Below are positions 1-10,640 of a stretch of DNA of 64,000 nucleotides, one piece after another. The notes under the pieces are model-generated. The model saw nothing but the letters and a program-made list of their open reading frames with translations, was not told the origin of the DNA and did no database searches. The stretch comes from Doryteuthis pealeii. Lineage: Eukaryota > Mollusca > Cephalopoda > Myopsida > Loliginidae. The stretch spans positions 1,572,782-1,636,781 of the forward strand of contig CM042163.1 in NCBI GenBank assembly GCA_023376005.1, in the 5' to 3' direction. Position 1 is the first letter of the stretch. Each line of letters begins with the position of its first letter. The position numbers and the translations under genes are program-made.

Positions 1-16
1 TAGATAGATATGATAT

Positions 17-50
<34 letters not shown>

Positions 51-61
51 TGAACAGCGTA

Positions 62-94
<33 letters not shown>

Positions 95-124
95 ATAGAT
101 AGATAGATAGATATGAACAGCGTA

Positions 125-155
<31 letters not shown>

Positions 156-331
156 TGAACAGCGTATTAGATAGATAGATAGATAGATAGATAGATATAG
201 ATAGATAGATAGATAGATAGATAGATGAACAGATAGAGATAGATAGATAGATAGGATAGATAGATAGATAGATAGATAGATACTAATAGATAGATAGATA
301 GCTAAATAGATAGATAGATAGATAGATAGAA

Positions 332-362
<31 letters not shown>

Positions 363-518
363 TAAACAGCGTAATAGATAGATAGATAGATAGATAGATA
401 TAGATTAGACAGCGTGATAGATAGATAGATAGATAGATAGATATGAACAGCTTAATAGATAGATAGATAGATAGATAGATATGAACAGCGTAATAGATAG
501 ATAGATTGATATGAACTA

Positions 519-552
<34 letters not shown>

Positions 553-605
553 TAGATAGATATGAAGCGTATAGATAGATAGATAGATAGATAGATAGCA
601 GCGTA

Positions 606-640
<35 letters not shown>

Positions 641-651
641 TGAACAGCGTA

Positions 652-699
<48 letters not shown>
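1..699. repeat. GATA/TAGA microsatellite array with recurring spacer (copy 1, cut by window edge)
   Basis: Nearly pure TAGA/GATA tetranucleotide repeat, interrupted every 40-70 bp by a spacer close to TATGAACAGCGTAA. The array is therefore a compound satellite (GATA run plus fixed 12-14 bp spacer) rather than a simple microsatellite. Single-base insertions and deletions in both parts are frequent, as expected from slippage or noisy long-read consensus. Open frames here read as Ile-Tyr-Leu-Ser repeats and are not genes. Confidence 0.95.
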
Positions 700-700
<1 letters not shown>

Positions 701-1326
701 ATTGCCAAATAAATTAGGTACGAACACTGAAATACTTTCAAGAAAAGTAACTCTGTTTCTATATTTAAGAGTTGCTTCCCCTGAATCTAATCTTTTTAAG
801 TATGTATATATGAGATATTTCAATTGGTGATTGGCTACTATCAGGCAATATCACTTATCGAATTTTAATTGTATTCTTTCTTTTAACACATGTAGAACAT
901 AGAAGAAAAACATTAGCTTTAATTCTCAATCATATATTCAGGAAAAAAAACCCTCCGGGCGGTGTAAAAGTATTTTTTAAAGATATTGCCTGAGGGTTAT
1001 TAAATAAATAGAATAAATGTTAAATGTTTTTTAAATTAATTAGATACTTAAAAAGCATCATATTTATTCTACTCCACTGAGATAAATTTTTTTACGATAG
1101 TATGGACCACCAAAATGCTTCTAAAATTTTCTGATTCAGACTCATATTTATAGAAAGACCCTAAAAATCGTATGAGTAAAATATATTTTGTTCGAATTTC
1201 ATAAAATTAAATAAGGGGGCGGGATAGAACTTGTAAAAAAGATATTCCCCTAATTCATTTTAGGAAAAAACTACTCTAAACATAAATTCATCTAAAAGGT
1301 TAATAAGTATCAAAACTTTCATGAAA
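700..1326. repeat. Duplicated flank of the GATA array, copy 1
   Basis: A ~610-bp non-repetitive AT-rich segment beginning ATTGCCAAATAAATTAGGTA. It is repeated in the same orientation at 10641-11251, each time directly after a GATA array. The copies align almost end to end but differ by many one- and two-base indels. Similarity stops after CTTTCATGAAA. No coding potential was seen. A CCTCCGGGCGGTG motif lies near 952-965. Confidence 0.9.
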
Positions 1327-1400
1327 ATTTGACACTTAGTTTATTTTTCATAGAATTTTAAAAAAATGTCTGTAGACATAATTTGTACATGGCCACATTA

Positions 1401-1500
1401 NNNNNNNNNNNNNNNNNNNNNNNNNNNNNNNNNNNNNNNNNNNNNNNNNNNNNNNNNNNNNNNNNNNNNNNNNNNNNNNNNNNNNNNNNNNNNNNNNNNN
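1401..1500. other. Assembly gap of 100 N
   Basis: Exactly 100 unresolved bases, the conventional placeholder for a scaffold join of unknown length. Order and distance of sequence on either side are uncertain. Confidence 0.98.
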
Positions 1501-1720
1501 AAGAGATCCCGAGTTCAAATCCTGGATGAGAACTGTTGCATTTCACCGTGCGCTAATATTGTTTGACTGAAGATTTTTTTTAGATCAGATTTGATAATTT
1601 GTATTATTTAGATTTTTCGGCCATTGTCCTCATTTTATTTGTTATATAAACATTTTTGTATAACAATAAAGATGGGGACCAAAGCCCGAAAAATCTTAAT
1701 AATACAAAGCGCTAATGCTA
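1501..1720. repeat. SINE-tail fragment followed by small fold-back
   Basis: Directly after the gap, GAGTTCAAATCCTGG resembles a tRNA B box, so this may be the cut end of a tRNA-derived SINE. From about 1597 to 1707 an inverted repeat follows: arms around TATTTAGATTTTTCGG and CCGAAAAATCTTAATAATA flank an AT-rich loop. The arms resemble the hairpin ends of the Rep-4 family that follows. Confidence 0.45.
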
Positions 1721-1724
1721 TTCC

Positions 1725-2105
1725 TCTGAATGTTTGAGATGAGGCTTGATGATTATTATTATCTGCGTTATTCGGACTATTGTCCTCATCTTCATTGTTA
1801 TCTGTACAACGTTTCGGCCGATATGCCCCCGGCCTTCTTTAGGTATTTCTTGTCGGACTCGGAAACCTTCTTTTCGAACTTGGGAACTTCCTTGTCGTAG
1901 TCGGGAGCCATCACGGAACTTTGAACCTAACCCTTTATTCAGTCCATGGGGGTATCCTGTTCTCATTCCACTAACCATAGCTGGGGTAGGAGTTGTGTTA
2001 ATTATTTTTTATGTTACTGCCTATACTCAGGATTGAAACCGGTATCTAGAGATAACTGTCACTTAGAACTGTATTAACCTAACTACCCTATCCACTAGAC
2101 CTGTG
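1725..2105 (+). repeat. Rep-4 dispersed element
   Basis: Member of a family marked by ATTCGGACTATTGTCC, TTTCGGCCGATATGCC and an internal short tandem motif (CTTGTCGGACTCGGAACCTT-like, period about 24 bp). Related copies lie at 4192-4417, 17728-18094 and 47825-48090, with a degenerate one near 59510-59740. The reverse-strand frame can be read as Lys/Arg-rich peptides, but frames differ between copies, so it is not treated as a gene. Confidence 0.75.
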
Positions 2106-2230
2106 TCCAATTGGTCCACTTAGTCCAATTGGTTGGCGTGATTGATTTATTTATTTATTTTAATGGCACATCGACCCGTATGGGATTATTTTATGGAATT
2201 GTATGTTTATATTTACTTTTTTTGTGTAGT

Positions 2231-2495
2231 TGGCTGGTTGGCTGGTTGGATTTTACGGCATGTCAATCCTTGTGGGGTTATTTTATACCGAAGACGTTTT
2301 GTTTTATTCATTCTTGTTAAGGTATTCAATTTTTCTTTATACTCAATTTTTAAACACATTTTTTAAACTCATCTTTTGAATATTCTAACCTATAGATGAT
2401 ACCTACAGGTACTACCCTTCGGGTCAAAGAATACTCCACACTCCCGCAGGAGCTCCAGAATTGCAATCTCACTATTAGATGCAGTGCAGTTTGTT
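2231..2495 (-). repeat. Rep-3 retroposon fragment, (AACC)n-tail end
   Basis: Starts with TTGGCTGGTTGGCTGGTTGG, then TTTTACGGCATGTCAATCC, TATTTTATACCGAAGACG and the diagnostic CTATAGATGA...ACAGGTACTACC. This is the tail half of the Rep-3 family in reverse orientation. The retroposition-type boundaries are inferred from the copy at 59743-60094. Confidence 0.75.
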
Positions 2496-2519
2496 TTAAA
2501 AACGCCATTTTTGAAGTGG

Positions 2520-2885
2520 TGTTTTTAATTATCTTTATTTATTTTTTATTTTTTATTTTTATTTTATTTATTTATTTTATTTTTATTTTATTTATTTATT
2601 TATTTATTTATTTTTTTATTATTTTATCTTTATTTTATTTATTTATTTTATTTTATCTATTTTTATTTTATTTATTTATTTTATTCATTTATTTATTTAT
2701 TTATTTTATTTTTAATTTTATTTTATTTTTATTTTTATATTATTTTTATTTATTTTTATTTTATCTTATTTATTCTATTTTTATTTATTTATTTATTTTT
2801 ATTTTATTATTTATTTTATTTATTTTATCTATTTTGTATTTATTTATTTATTTTATTTATTTTTATTTATTTTTATTTTTTTGCA
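2520..2885. repeat. (TTTTA)n/(TTTA)n low-complexity tract
   Basis: About 365 bp of degenerate TTTTA and TTTA repeats between two Rep-3 pieces. The 187-residue open frame across it reads as Phe/Leu/Ile/Tyr repeats and is an artefact. Confidence 0.95.
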
Positions 2886-2944
2886 CACGTTTATATGGTA
2901 TCACGTTTGCCGATTTAATACAAATAATTTGCAATCAGATTTAT

Positions 2945-3175
2945 TGGACCTATATATGAGACACTAACAGATACTACCACTCCGGGTCAGAGTGGACTTG
3001 GGTGTAATGGCAATGAAGAGTTATTTCACACACCTCAAAACTCTAGAACTGGAGCCTCAGCACCAGATGAAGTTTAGTATCATACTCAGGATACCTATTT
3101 TTAGAGGGGACGGGGGTCTTATCCCTCTGCAGGGGATACAGTCAGTGTATTCTAAACCCCGCCGACAGAGAGGAT
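2945..3175 (-). repeat. Rep-3 fragment
   Basis: Contains ACTACCACTCCGGGTCAGAG, GGGTGTAATGGCAATGAAGA, CATACTCAGG and CCCTCTGCAGGGG...CAGTCAGTGTATTCTA, in the same order as the Rep-3 consensus on the minus strand. Confidence 0.75.
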
Positions 3176-3417
3176 CTGTTGACGTAGAAGATTTCGTCTA
3201 GTGTTTAGTGAATTGTCTTACCCATTTTAAAACTCTGAACTTATCCCTGACCGTGACGGTTGCTTACGATTCAAAATATCATCCCCATTGGCCTATTGTA
3301 ATATTAAAGGAATCTCCGTAAAATAATCCTAATTTTAAACAATTTCCCTAAACAGATCTTTTTTTTTTCTTTTTTTGTTTTTTTGCTTTTGTTTTTGTGT
3401 TTGTTTTTTTGGTTTTT

Positions 3418-3448
<31 letters not shown>
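3418..3448. repeat. (TTTA)n microsatellite
   Basis: Uninterrupted TTTA repeat following a T-rich stretch and directly before another Rep-3 tail end. Confidence 0.9.
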
Positions 3449-3454
<6 letters not shown>

Positions 3455-3655
3455 GGGTCCGGTTGAATTTTACGGCATGTCAGCCCTTGTTGGATTATTT
3501 TATGCCGAAGTCGTTTTGTTTTATTCGTTCTTGTTGGGTATTCATTTTTTTTTTTCCAGATTCAATTTCTTTTTAAACACATTTTTAAAAACTCACCTTT
3601 TGATCTATCAAACCTATAGATGAGACCCTAACAGGTAATACCACTTCGGGTAAAA
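3449..3655 (-). repeat. Rep-3 fragment, tail end
   Basis: GGTTGAATTTTACGGCATGT, then TGTTGGATTATTTTATGCCG and ATGAGACCCTAACAGG, the same order as at 2231-2495. It runs straight into a SINE-1 copy. Confidence 0.75.
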
Positions 3656-3880
3656 GTCGTAGAGCACTCGCCTTGGATTCACAAGGTTCAATACGGGTCC
3701 CCACCATCTCAGAGCATAAGTAGCATAGTGTGATAAATTGGGGAGATGATGGTAGGTATAGTGCTTCCCCTCAGCCAACTTATTTCCCTAGTATAGTGCT
3801 AGCAAAAAGGAGATAGACTCCCTCGTTGTCCGGCTGATACCGACAATAGACCACTCCGCCAACTTTACTTTTATTTTACT
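3656..3880 (+). repeat. SINE-1 copy, head degraded
   Basis: tRNA-derived SINE-1 body: GTAGAGCACTCGCC, a B-box-like CAAGGTTCAATACGGG, then GGAGATGATGGTAGG, GGAGATAGACTCCCTCGTTG and CTGATACCGACAATAGACCA. It matches the intact copy at 23413-23668. The A-box half has been replaced by Rep-3. Confidence 0.75.
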
Positions 3881-4191
3881 AAATCCTTGATTGTTCAACT
3901 TAGGGAATCTTCTCATTAGCTCCCCCTTTGTTTAAGTGCGGGGGAGGGGGTCATTTAATGAATACGTGGGATTTCTTGATTTGAATTCAAATCAAACAGA
4001 TTGCTTCAGGTTTCAGCAGAGGTATTTCATGAAATTTTTGATGGCCGAGAAGTGCAAACCATGTGAAATTTACTGAGTAATGTGTGATATATACGGAAAA
4101 AAACATGTCTTTAATTTTAAACAAATGTTTTCAAATGGGATAAATATGGTGTCATAACATGTTTTAAAAAAGGATTACAAAAATCAATAAG
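3881..4191. other. Stretch without a supported gene; one exon-like island
   Basis: AT-rich, with a G-run at 3940-3952. From 4010 a short frame after TTGCTTCAG reads VSAEVFHEIFDGREVQTM then stop. It looks unusually protein-like but has no good donor and no recognised family. See the finding on cryptic exons. Confidence 0.25.
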
Positions 4192-4417
4192 TATTATTTA
4201 GATTATTCGGACTATTGTCCTTATCTTTATTGTTCTTGACGTAATCGGGAGCTCCCGATTACGACAAGAAGGTTCCTGATTTCACCAAGAAGGTTCGCGA
4301 GTCCGACAAGAAATATCTGAAGAAGGCCGGAGGGCACATCGGCCGAAACGTTGTACAGATAACAATAAAGAGAAGGACAATAGTCCGAAAGATCAAAAAA
4401 TACTAAATTATCAAACC
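4192..4417 (-). repeat. Rep-4 copy arranged as a fold-back
   Basis: Left arm ATTATTTAGATTATTCGGAC, right arm GTCCGAAAGATCAAAAAATA, with the Rep-4 body (AAGAAGGTTCGCGAGTCCGA, GGAGGGCACATCGGCCGAAA) between them. The internal GGGAGCTCCC palindrome near 4246-4256 is the turn of an inner hairpin. Confidence 0.7.
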
Positions 4418-4902
4418 TCATCTCAAAAATTTAGAGAAATAAAAATTAATAACTCTGAATGTTTTGTTTTTTACATTTTATTGGTTTTTTTTGGATGGGG
4501 GGAGGAAGTGAGATTTACAAGTGAGATTTACAATATTATATTTTTAAATTTAATCAAATAAAAAGCAAGAGTTTGCTTCCCTTAAAATGTTGAAAATGAT
4601 CAATAAATGGTTTTCATCGGTTAATTTTACAAGTTCAAGGGGAACAACTCTTGCTGTTTTTAAAATTTGATTAAATTAAAAATAAGTAAATTAGCTTTCT
4701 TTTCTTTCTTTCTTTCTTTTTTTAAGTATTTATAGACTTTTTTAATTTTTCAACTTTTTTAACAAATCATGCACCATCATGTTTAGTCCATTTGCAACAT
4801 TTATTTTACCCAAAGCATTCCTCACCATACATATTATGTAGTTATAAAAAAAAGAAAAAAGAAAAAAGAAAAGAAGTTAATTTAAATATTTGTTTATTTT
4901 AG
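4418..4902. repeat. AT-rich intergenic DNA with a small fold-back
   Basis: Mostly T/A-rich. GCAAGAGTTTGCTTCCCTT (from 4565) is complementary, with mismatches, to AAGGGGAACAACTCTTGC (to about 4656), forming a ~95-bp hairpin. Similar AAGAGT..CTTCCCTTGAA motifs occur near 768 and 13122. No gene seen. Confidence 0.5.
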
Positions 4903-5333
4903 AATTTAATCCAATTCATAAACCAGCAAAAGTTGCTGCTCTTGAACCGTAAGTTAACCCATGAACGACCGAAGAGGGAATCTTTGGATTAAAGGCAGAC
5001 GATAGATTTTGAGTAGACGTAGAAAATTTTGAGAAGAACGGGAAGATTTTTTAGACAAGAAGAAGTCTGAAAGATTTCAAATAAGAAAATGTCAATTTTG
5101 AGACTCTATGGTCAGAAATATGCCGAAGAGACTAAGATTTCCTTTTAAGTGGGAGTAATTTTGCAGAAGAAATTGGAATAAGTTTTTCCTCCCGGAAAGT
5201 AAAGAAAATTATCTGGAGATTAATGTCTATTTTATTTTTTTGTGCCTTGTGTGTGTCTTTTTTTTAAAAACAGAAATCGTCTGCTGTAAAGAAATCGAGG
5301 ATGAAGATTATTCCTCCTGGAGAAGGAAAATAA
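4903..5333 (+). other. Weak candidate exons of an unidentified gene
   Basis: Two short islands have splice-like borders. At 4903-4948, TTTATTTTAG precedes a frame reading FNPIHKPAKVAALEP and GTAAGT follows. At 5274-5333, AAAACAG precedes KSSAVKKSRMKIIPPGEGK followed by TAA. The two frames are not compatible by direct joining: the first exon leaves two bases, and the join then reads NRLL followed by a stop. They could be an intact gene end with a missing microexon, a pseudogene, or chance. The purine-rich DNA between them shows no coding signal. Confidence 0.2.
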
Positions 5334-5578
5334 TATTTATGAACTTATATATGACTTATATGTTATTGTGTACTTTGTCGTTTTTCTTGTGAATTGAAAT
5401 AATTATTTTAATGAAATAATCATTTCAACTTTTGTTGTCTTTCTTAACTTTCCAAAATTTTTATAATCGTTGAAATTAAATGCATTTTTATGAATTACTA
5501 TTTTGGTCAAATATATAAATTTGAAATTATTAGATAGGAATCATTATCATCAAATCGTACTGACAGTTCAATTCCCAA

Positions 5579-5580
<2 letters not shown>
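5334..5580. other. AT-rich intergenic stretch
   Basis: Contains a short A/T inverted repeat (GAAATAATTATTTTAATGAAATAAT, quoted as GAAATAATT..AATGAAATAAT). Nothing else supported. Confidence 0.5.
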
Positions 5581-5619
<39 letters not shown>

Positions 5620-5661
5620 TCTCTTCTCTCTTCTCTCTCTCTTCTCTCTCTCTCTCTCTCT
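5581..5661. repeat. (CT)n microsatellite
   Basis: About 80 bp of CT repeat with a few TT interruptions. Confidence 0.95.
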
Positions 5662-5879
5662 TATGAATTCTTCCTCGCTTCTCCTGCAGTGTTCCAACAT
5701 GTCTTGTTCTTTTACTTAGTTTGTGTGATAGGAGGTAAGTGCCGTACAGATGCTTTTGCGAGGTGCCGCTTCCATGATTTGACCAAATAGTGCATGCATT
5801 AATTAAAAATATAATTGTTTACTAAGAATGATGATGGTGATGGATGGATGTTATTACATATTATCATTATTAGTATTAG

Positions 5880-6182
5880 TAATATATATTTACCAAAACC
5901 CCCTCGCACGAGCAGGATGCGACACAAGGGTCAATTTCTTAAGCGGGGCTTAACAGGTTTGAATTCAGAGTTTTCCTTCTCTAGACTGGTTACCTAGCCA
6001 TGGTTAAAGGCCCAGTCTGCCCTTATTTACCCATAGGCTGGAGGGAGAGTAGGAATTCATACCTTTCCTAAGGGTATTAGCGCTATATATAAAATGAAAG
6101 CAAACAGCTTCGTCTAGGAATTGAACTCGGGTTGACGAGTCCATTTCCTATGACTCTAACCATTAGACCACGCGCCTCCATT
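5880..6182 (-). repeat. SINE-2, most complete copy
   Basis: On the minus strand the element starts GGAGGCGCGTGGTCTAATGG TTAGAG, which resembles a tRNA A box. B-box-like GAGTTCAATTCC follows, then a tRNA-unrelated body and a 3' tip ending ...GGTAAATATATATT. This is the layout of a tRNA-derived, Pol III-transcribed SINE. Truncated copies lie at 12150-12310, 17558-17727, 18443-18530, 23095-23180, 51218-51290 and 51375-51435. Confidence 0.8.
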
Positions 6183-6189
6183 AGTATTA

Positions 6190-7339
6190 GTAATGTATTT
6201 GTTGTGTTGTTGTTTGTTGTTGGTTGTTCTTCTTCTTTCTTCTTTTCTTCTCTTCTTCTCTCTAAATCATATAACTGTGTAGCAACCTAATGATTATCAT
6301 TGAAATAGAAAAATTATTTGAAATCATATATTGTGAGAGAATACTGGGTTTTGCAACTCCCGGCCCTTCGTTGCACAATGTCCAGACCCCAACGTTTCTA
6401 TGCTGGCCAATTTTGAAGGGCAACGAGTCAGAGAACAGGTTCACAAGGATTAAAAGAAAAGAAAAGAAAAACAACACAAAGTCTGTTAATAGGATCTGCT
6501 GATGGGAGAGGAGGTTGTGAAACACTTGGGCAGTTTGGTTGGTGGACTATCTCAGCTGAGACAGGAAGTTGTTATGAAGACTAAGTCAAGATTACTGGCT
6601 TCGCTGGGCTAGTTTTCTACCTCTGCTGCTACAGTGTCGTTGAACCGTACCACCTCCGACTGCCGGACAAAAACTAACTTTTTTTAGCTGGGGCTTTGCC
6701 TGTATATATATAAAATTCCACGCCCCACCATCTTCTTCCTGACTACACTTGCTGACACTCAATCTCAATCTCCAGAATGTTTTTTTTGTTTGAAATACTA
6801 ACCATAATTAGCACGTTACTGCTAAACAAGCATACAATTGAACAATATTTAACAGAAAATAAATTCATCTCCTAGACATTTTGACTCTGTGGGATATCAA
6901 ATAACTTCATATCACTCCTTTTTTATTTACTTATTCGTTCCTTAGTCATATTCACTCATGTATACACACATGATTCACTATCTCCCATCCCACACACAAA
7001 CACTCATGTGTAAACACATATGTATCCATAAACTTACATACTATTTATTCACATAACTAATTATTACACTTATATATACATCCTACACACATGATACACC
7101 AATGTATTCTGCACCCATGCGTTCTACCGCCATGCATAGTGTCATAATTAAGTGTAAATGTCATTCAATCAATTCATTCGTTTGATTTCCTTGGGCTTCT
7201 TCTTCTTCATTCGGCCGCCATTGTTATCGTCTGCTTTAAACAAAAAAAAAAATTCTCAGCAAATATTCGGTATTTGGAATTAATTGAAATCAAATAAATC
7301 TTCGTAATTCATTCCAAACAACCAAGTGTCCCAGGTATG
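6190..7339. other. Intergenic stretch, no gene supported
   Basis: Contains a TTCTTC-rich patch (6225-6262), a less AT-rich patch around 6590-6700, and a CACACA/CATA-rich stretch (6960-7130). Open frames on both strands at 6262-6525 overlap and show no recognisable domain. Nothing further seen. Confidence 0.5.
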
Positions 7340-7602
7340 ATTTTAAACTGCATTTAATTCTGGAACTCTGGGGAGTGTACAGTACCCCTTCATCGCCATT
7401 ACTCCCAGGTCCACTCTGACCTGAAGTGGTAGTACCTGTTAGGGTCCCATCTATGGGTTGAATAGAAGAAAAGGATTTAATAAAAAATGTTGTTTTTTTT
7501 TAAATGAGTTTCAGTAACCAACAAGAATCAACAAAACGTCTCAGCATAAAATAACCCAAGGGTTGACATGCCGTAAAATCTAACCGAACAACCAACAACC
7601 TC
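7340..7602 (+). repeat. Rep-3 fragment with (AACC)n-type tail
   Basis: Carries GGGGAGTGTACAGTACCCCT, CTCTGACCTGAAGTGGTAGT, ACCTGTTAGGGTCCCATCTA, then AATAACCCAAGGGTTGACAT and GCCGTAAAATC, ending AACCGAACAACCAACAACC. Same order as the defined copy at 59743-60094. Confidence 0.8.
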
Positions 7603-7896
7603 GCGTGATGTAATATTTATCACACCATCGTTAGTGAGTTCAATTCTCAAGTGCGGTACGCTTTCTTTTTTTTTTTCTTGGTCCGTCGTGTTCATGTCTT
7701 AGACCAGACTGTATCTGTTTTCTTATGATTTCCTTGTTGCGTTATAAGAGTAATGAAGGAATAGTCTGAAGCCCTTGCGATCGCCGGGATAAGACAAGTT
7801 TTAGCCTTAACAGCAAATTGGCATATATAAAATTTGCTAATGAAAACAGCTATTATTTTTGAAGAGAATAAAATTCAGTACTTCTTCATGAATAAG
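7603..7896. other. Intergenic stretch before the second GATA array
   Basis: No gene seen. The phrase CAGTACTTCTTCATGAATA occurs at 7876-7894 and again at 7926-7944, so the first GATA block is inserted between two copies of a ~19-bp word. Confidence 0.6.
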
Positions 7897-8087
7897 GTAG
7901 ATAGATAGATAGATAGATAGATACGAACAGTACTTCTTCATGAATAGATAGATAGATAGATAGATATGAGACAGCGTAATAGATAGATAGATAGATAGAT
8001 AGAGATAGATAGATAGATAGATATGAAAAGCGTAATAGATAGATAGATAGATAGATAGATAGATGTATATAGAACAGCGTAATAGAC

Positions 8088-8119
<32 letters not shown>

Positions 8120-9063
8120 GAATTGAAAGCGTAATAGATAGATAGGATAATAATAGATCAGAATAGATAGATAGATAAATAGATAGACAGATAGATATGA
8201 ACAGCGTAATAGATAGATAGATAATAGATAGATAGTATATATATGAAGATATGGAAAGAGCTAAATAGATAGATAGATAATAGATAGACAGATAGATATG
8301 AACAGCGTAATAGATAGATAGATAAATAGTGAAGCACGTAATAGATAGTATAGATAGATAGATATGATGAGATAGAACAACGCTAATACGATAGATAGAT
8401 AATAGATAGATAAGATATATATATATAGATATGACACAAGCGAATAATGTAGTGATAGAATAGAATAGATGATAGCATAGTGAACAGCGTAATAGATAGA
8501 TAGATAGATAGATAGACTGATATAGATAGATATGGAGAGCGAGCGTAATTGGATAGATGATAGATAGAGAGATAGATAGATATGAACAGCGTAATAGATA
8601 GATGATAAATAGATAGATAGAATAGATAGATATGAACAGCGTAATTGATAGATATCCAGCGTTTCGCGGGAACTGACCAGTTGGATAGATAGATAGATAG
8701 GATAGATAAGATTATGAACAGCGAATTGATAGAATAGGATAGATAAGATAGATAGATATGAACAGCGTAATAGATAGAAGATAAATAGATAGATATCGAT
8801 AGATATGAACAGCGTAATTGATAGATAGATAGATAGAGTAGATAGTAGATAGATATGAACAGATAATAGATAGAATAGATATGATAGATAAGTAATAGAT
8901 AGATAGATATGAACAGCGTAAATAGATAGATAAGATACATAGATAATAGATATGAACAGCTAATTGATAGATAGATAGATAGATAGATTAGATAGATAGA
9001 TTATGAACAGCGTAAATAGATAGATAGATAAATAGATAGACAAGATAGATATGAACAGGCGTA

Positions 9064-9096
<33 letters not shown>

Positions 9097-10029
9097 ATAG
9101 ATAGATAGATAGATAGATATGAACAGCGTAATAGATTAGATAGATAAATTAGATAGACAGATGGATATGAACTCAGCGTAATAGATAGATAGATAGATTG
9201 AACAGCGTAATAGATAGATAGATAGATGATAGATAGATAGATAGATAGAATATGAACAACGTAATGATAGATAGTTACGAAGTAGATAGATAGATAGATA
9301 GATATGAACAGCGTAATAGATAGAGTAGAATAGATAATATGATATGACAACGTAATAGATTAGATAGTAGTAGATAGATAGATAGATAGATAGATATGAA
9401 CAGCGTAATAGCATAGATAGATAGATAGATAGATAGAGTAGATAGATAGATAGTATGAACAGCGTAATTGATAGATAGATAAGATAGATAGATAGATAGA
9501 TAGATATGAACAGCGTAAATAGATAGAATAGTAAATAGATAGAGCAGATAGATATGAACAAGCGAGTAATTGATAGATAGATAGATAGATAGATAAGATA
9601 TGAACAGCGTAATTAGATAGATAGATAAATAAGATAGACAGATAGATATGAACAGCGTAATAGATAGATCAGATAGATAACGATAGATAGATAGATAGAT
9701 AGAATAGAACAGCGTATTGATAGATAGATAGATAGTAGATAGATAGATAGATAGATATGATATGAACAGCGTATAGTAGATAGATGATAGATAGATAGAT
9801 AGACAGATAGATTATGAACAGCGTAATAGATAGATTAGATAGATTAGATAGATAGATAGATAGATTATGACAGCGTAATGATAGATAGATAAGATAGATA
9901 GATAGATGATCGATAGATAGAATATGAAACAGCGTAATAGATTAGATAGATCATAGATATGAACAGCGTGATAGATAGATAGATAGATAGATAGATAGGA
10001 TAGATAGATAGATATGAACAGCGTATAGA

Positions 10030-10060
<31 letters not shown>

Positions 10061-10640
10061 TGAACAGCGTAATAGATATGATAGATAGATAGATAGATAG
10101 ATTAGATAGATAAGATAGATATGAAACAGCGTAATAGATAGATGATAGATAGATAGATAGATAGATATGAACAGCGTAATAGATGAATAGATAGATGATA
10201 GATAATGAACAGTGTAAAGATAGATGATTGATAGAAGATAGATATGAACAGCGTGATAGATAGATAGATAGATGATAGATTAGATATGAACAGCGTGATA
10301 GATAGTAGATAGATAGATAGATATGAAACAGCGTAATAGATAGACAGATAGATAGATAGAATAGATAGATATTGAACAGCGTAATGATAGATAGATAGAT
10401 AGATTAGTATAGATAGATATGACAGCGTATAGATTAGATAGATAGATAGATAGAATAGATAAGATAGTATGAACAGCGAGTAATTAGATAGATAGAAGAT
10501 AGATAGAATAGATAGATATGAACAGCGTAATAGATAGATAAGATAGATATATAGAAATAGATAGATATGAACGTGGCGTAATAGATAGATTAGGATAGAT
10601 TAGATAGATAGATAGATAGATAGATAAGATAGATAGATAG
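7897..10640. repeat. Long GATA array with recurring TGAACAGCGTAA spacer (copy 2)
   Basis: About 2.7 kb of GATA/TAGA repeats broken by dozens of copies of a TATGAACAGCGTAA-like spacer, giving an irregular unit of about 45-75 bp. Spacer variants include GAACAACGTAA, GAACAGCGTGAT and GAAAAGCGTAA. One atypical insert at about 8651-8684 contains TTTCGCGGGAACTGACCAGT. Frames are Ile/Tyr/Leu/Ser repeats, not genes. Confidence 0.95.

Noticed and set aside
283..823. Ile/Tyr/Leu/Ser-repeat proteins on the minus strand
   Set aside because: Translations of the GATA array; no start context, no composition of a real protein. Same for 8383-9561.
2396..2959. 187-residue Phe/Leu/Ile-rich membrane-like protein
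   Set aside because: Encoded by (TTTTA)n low-complexity DNA joining two Rep-3 fragments; apparent transmembrane character is a by-product.
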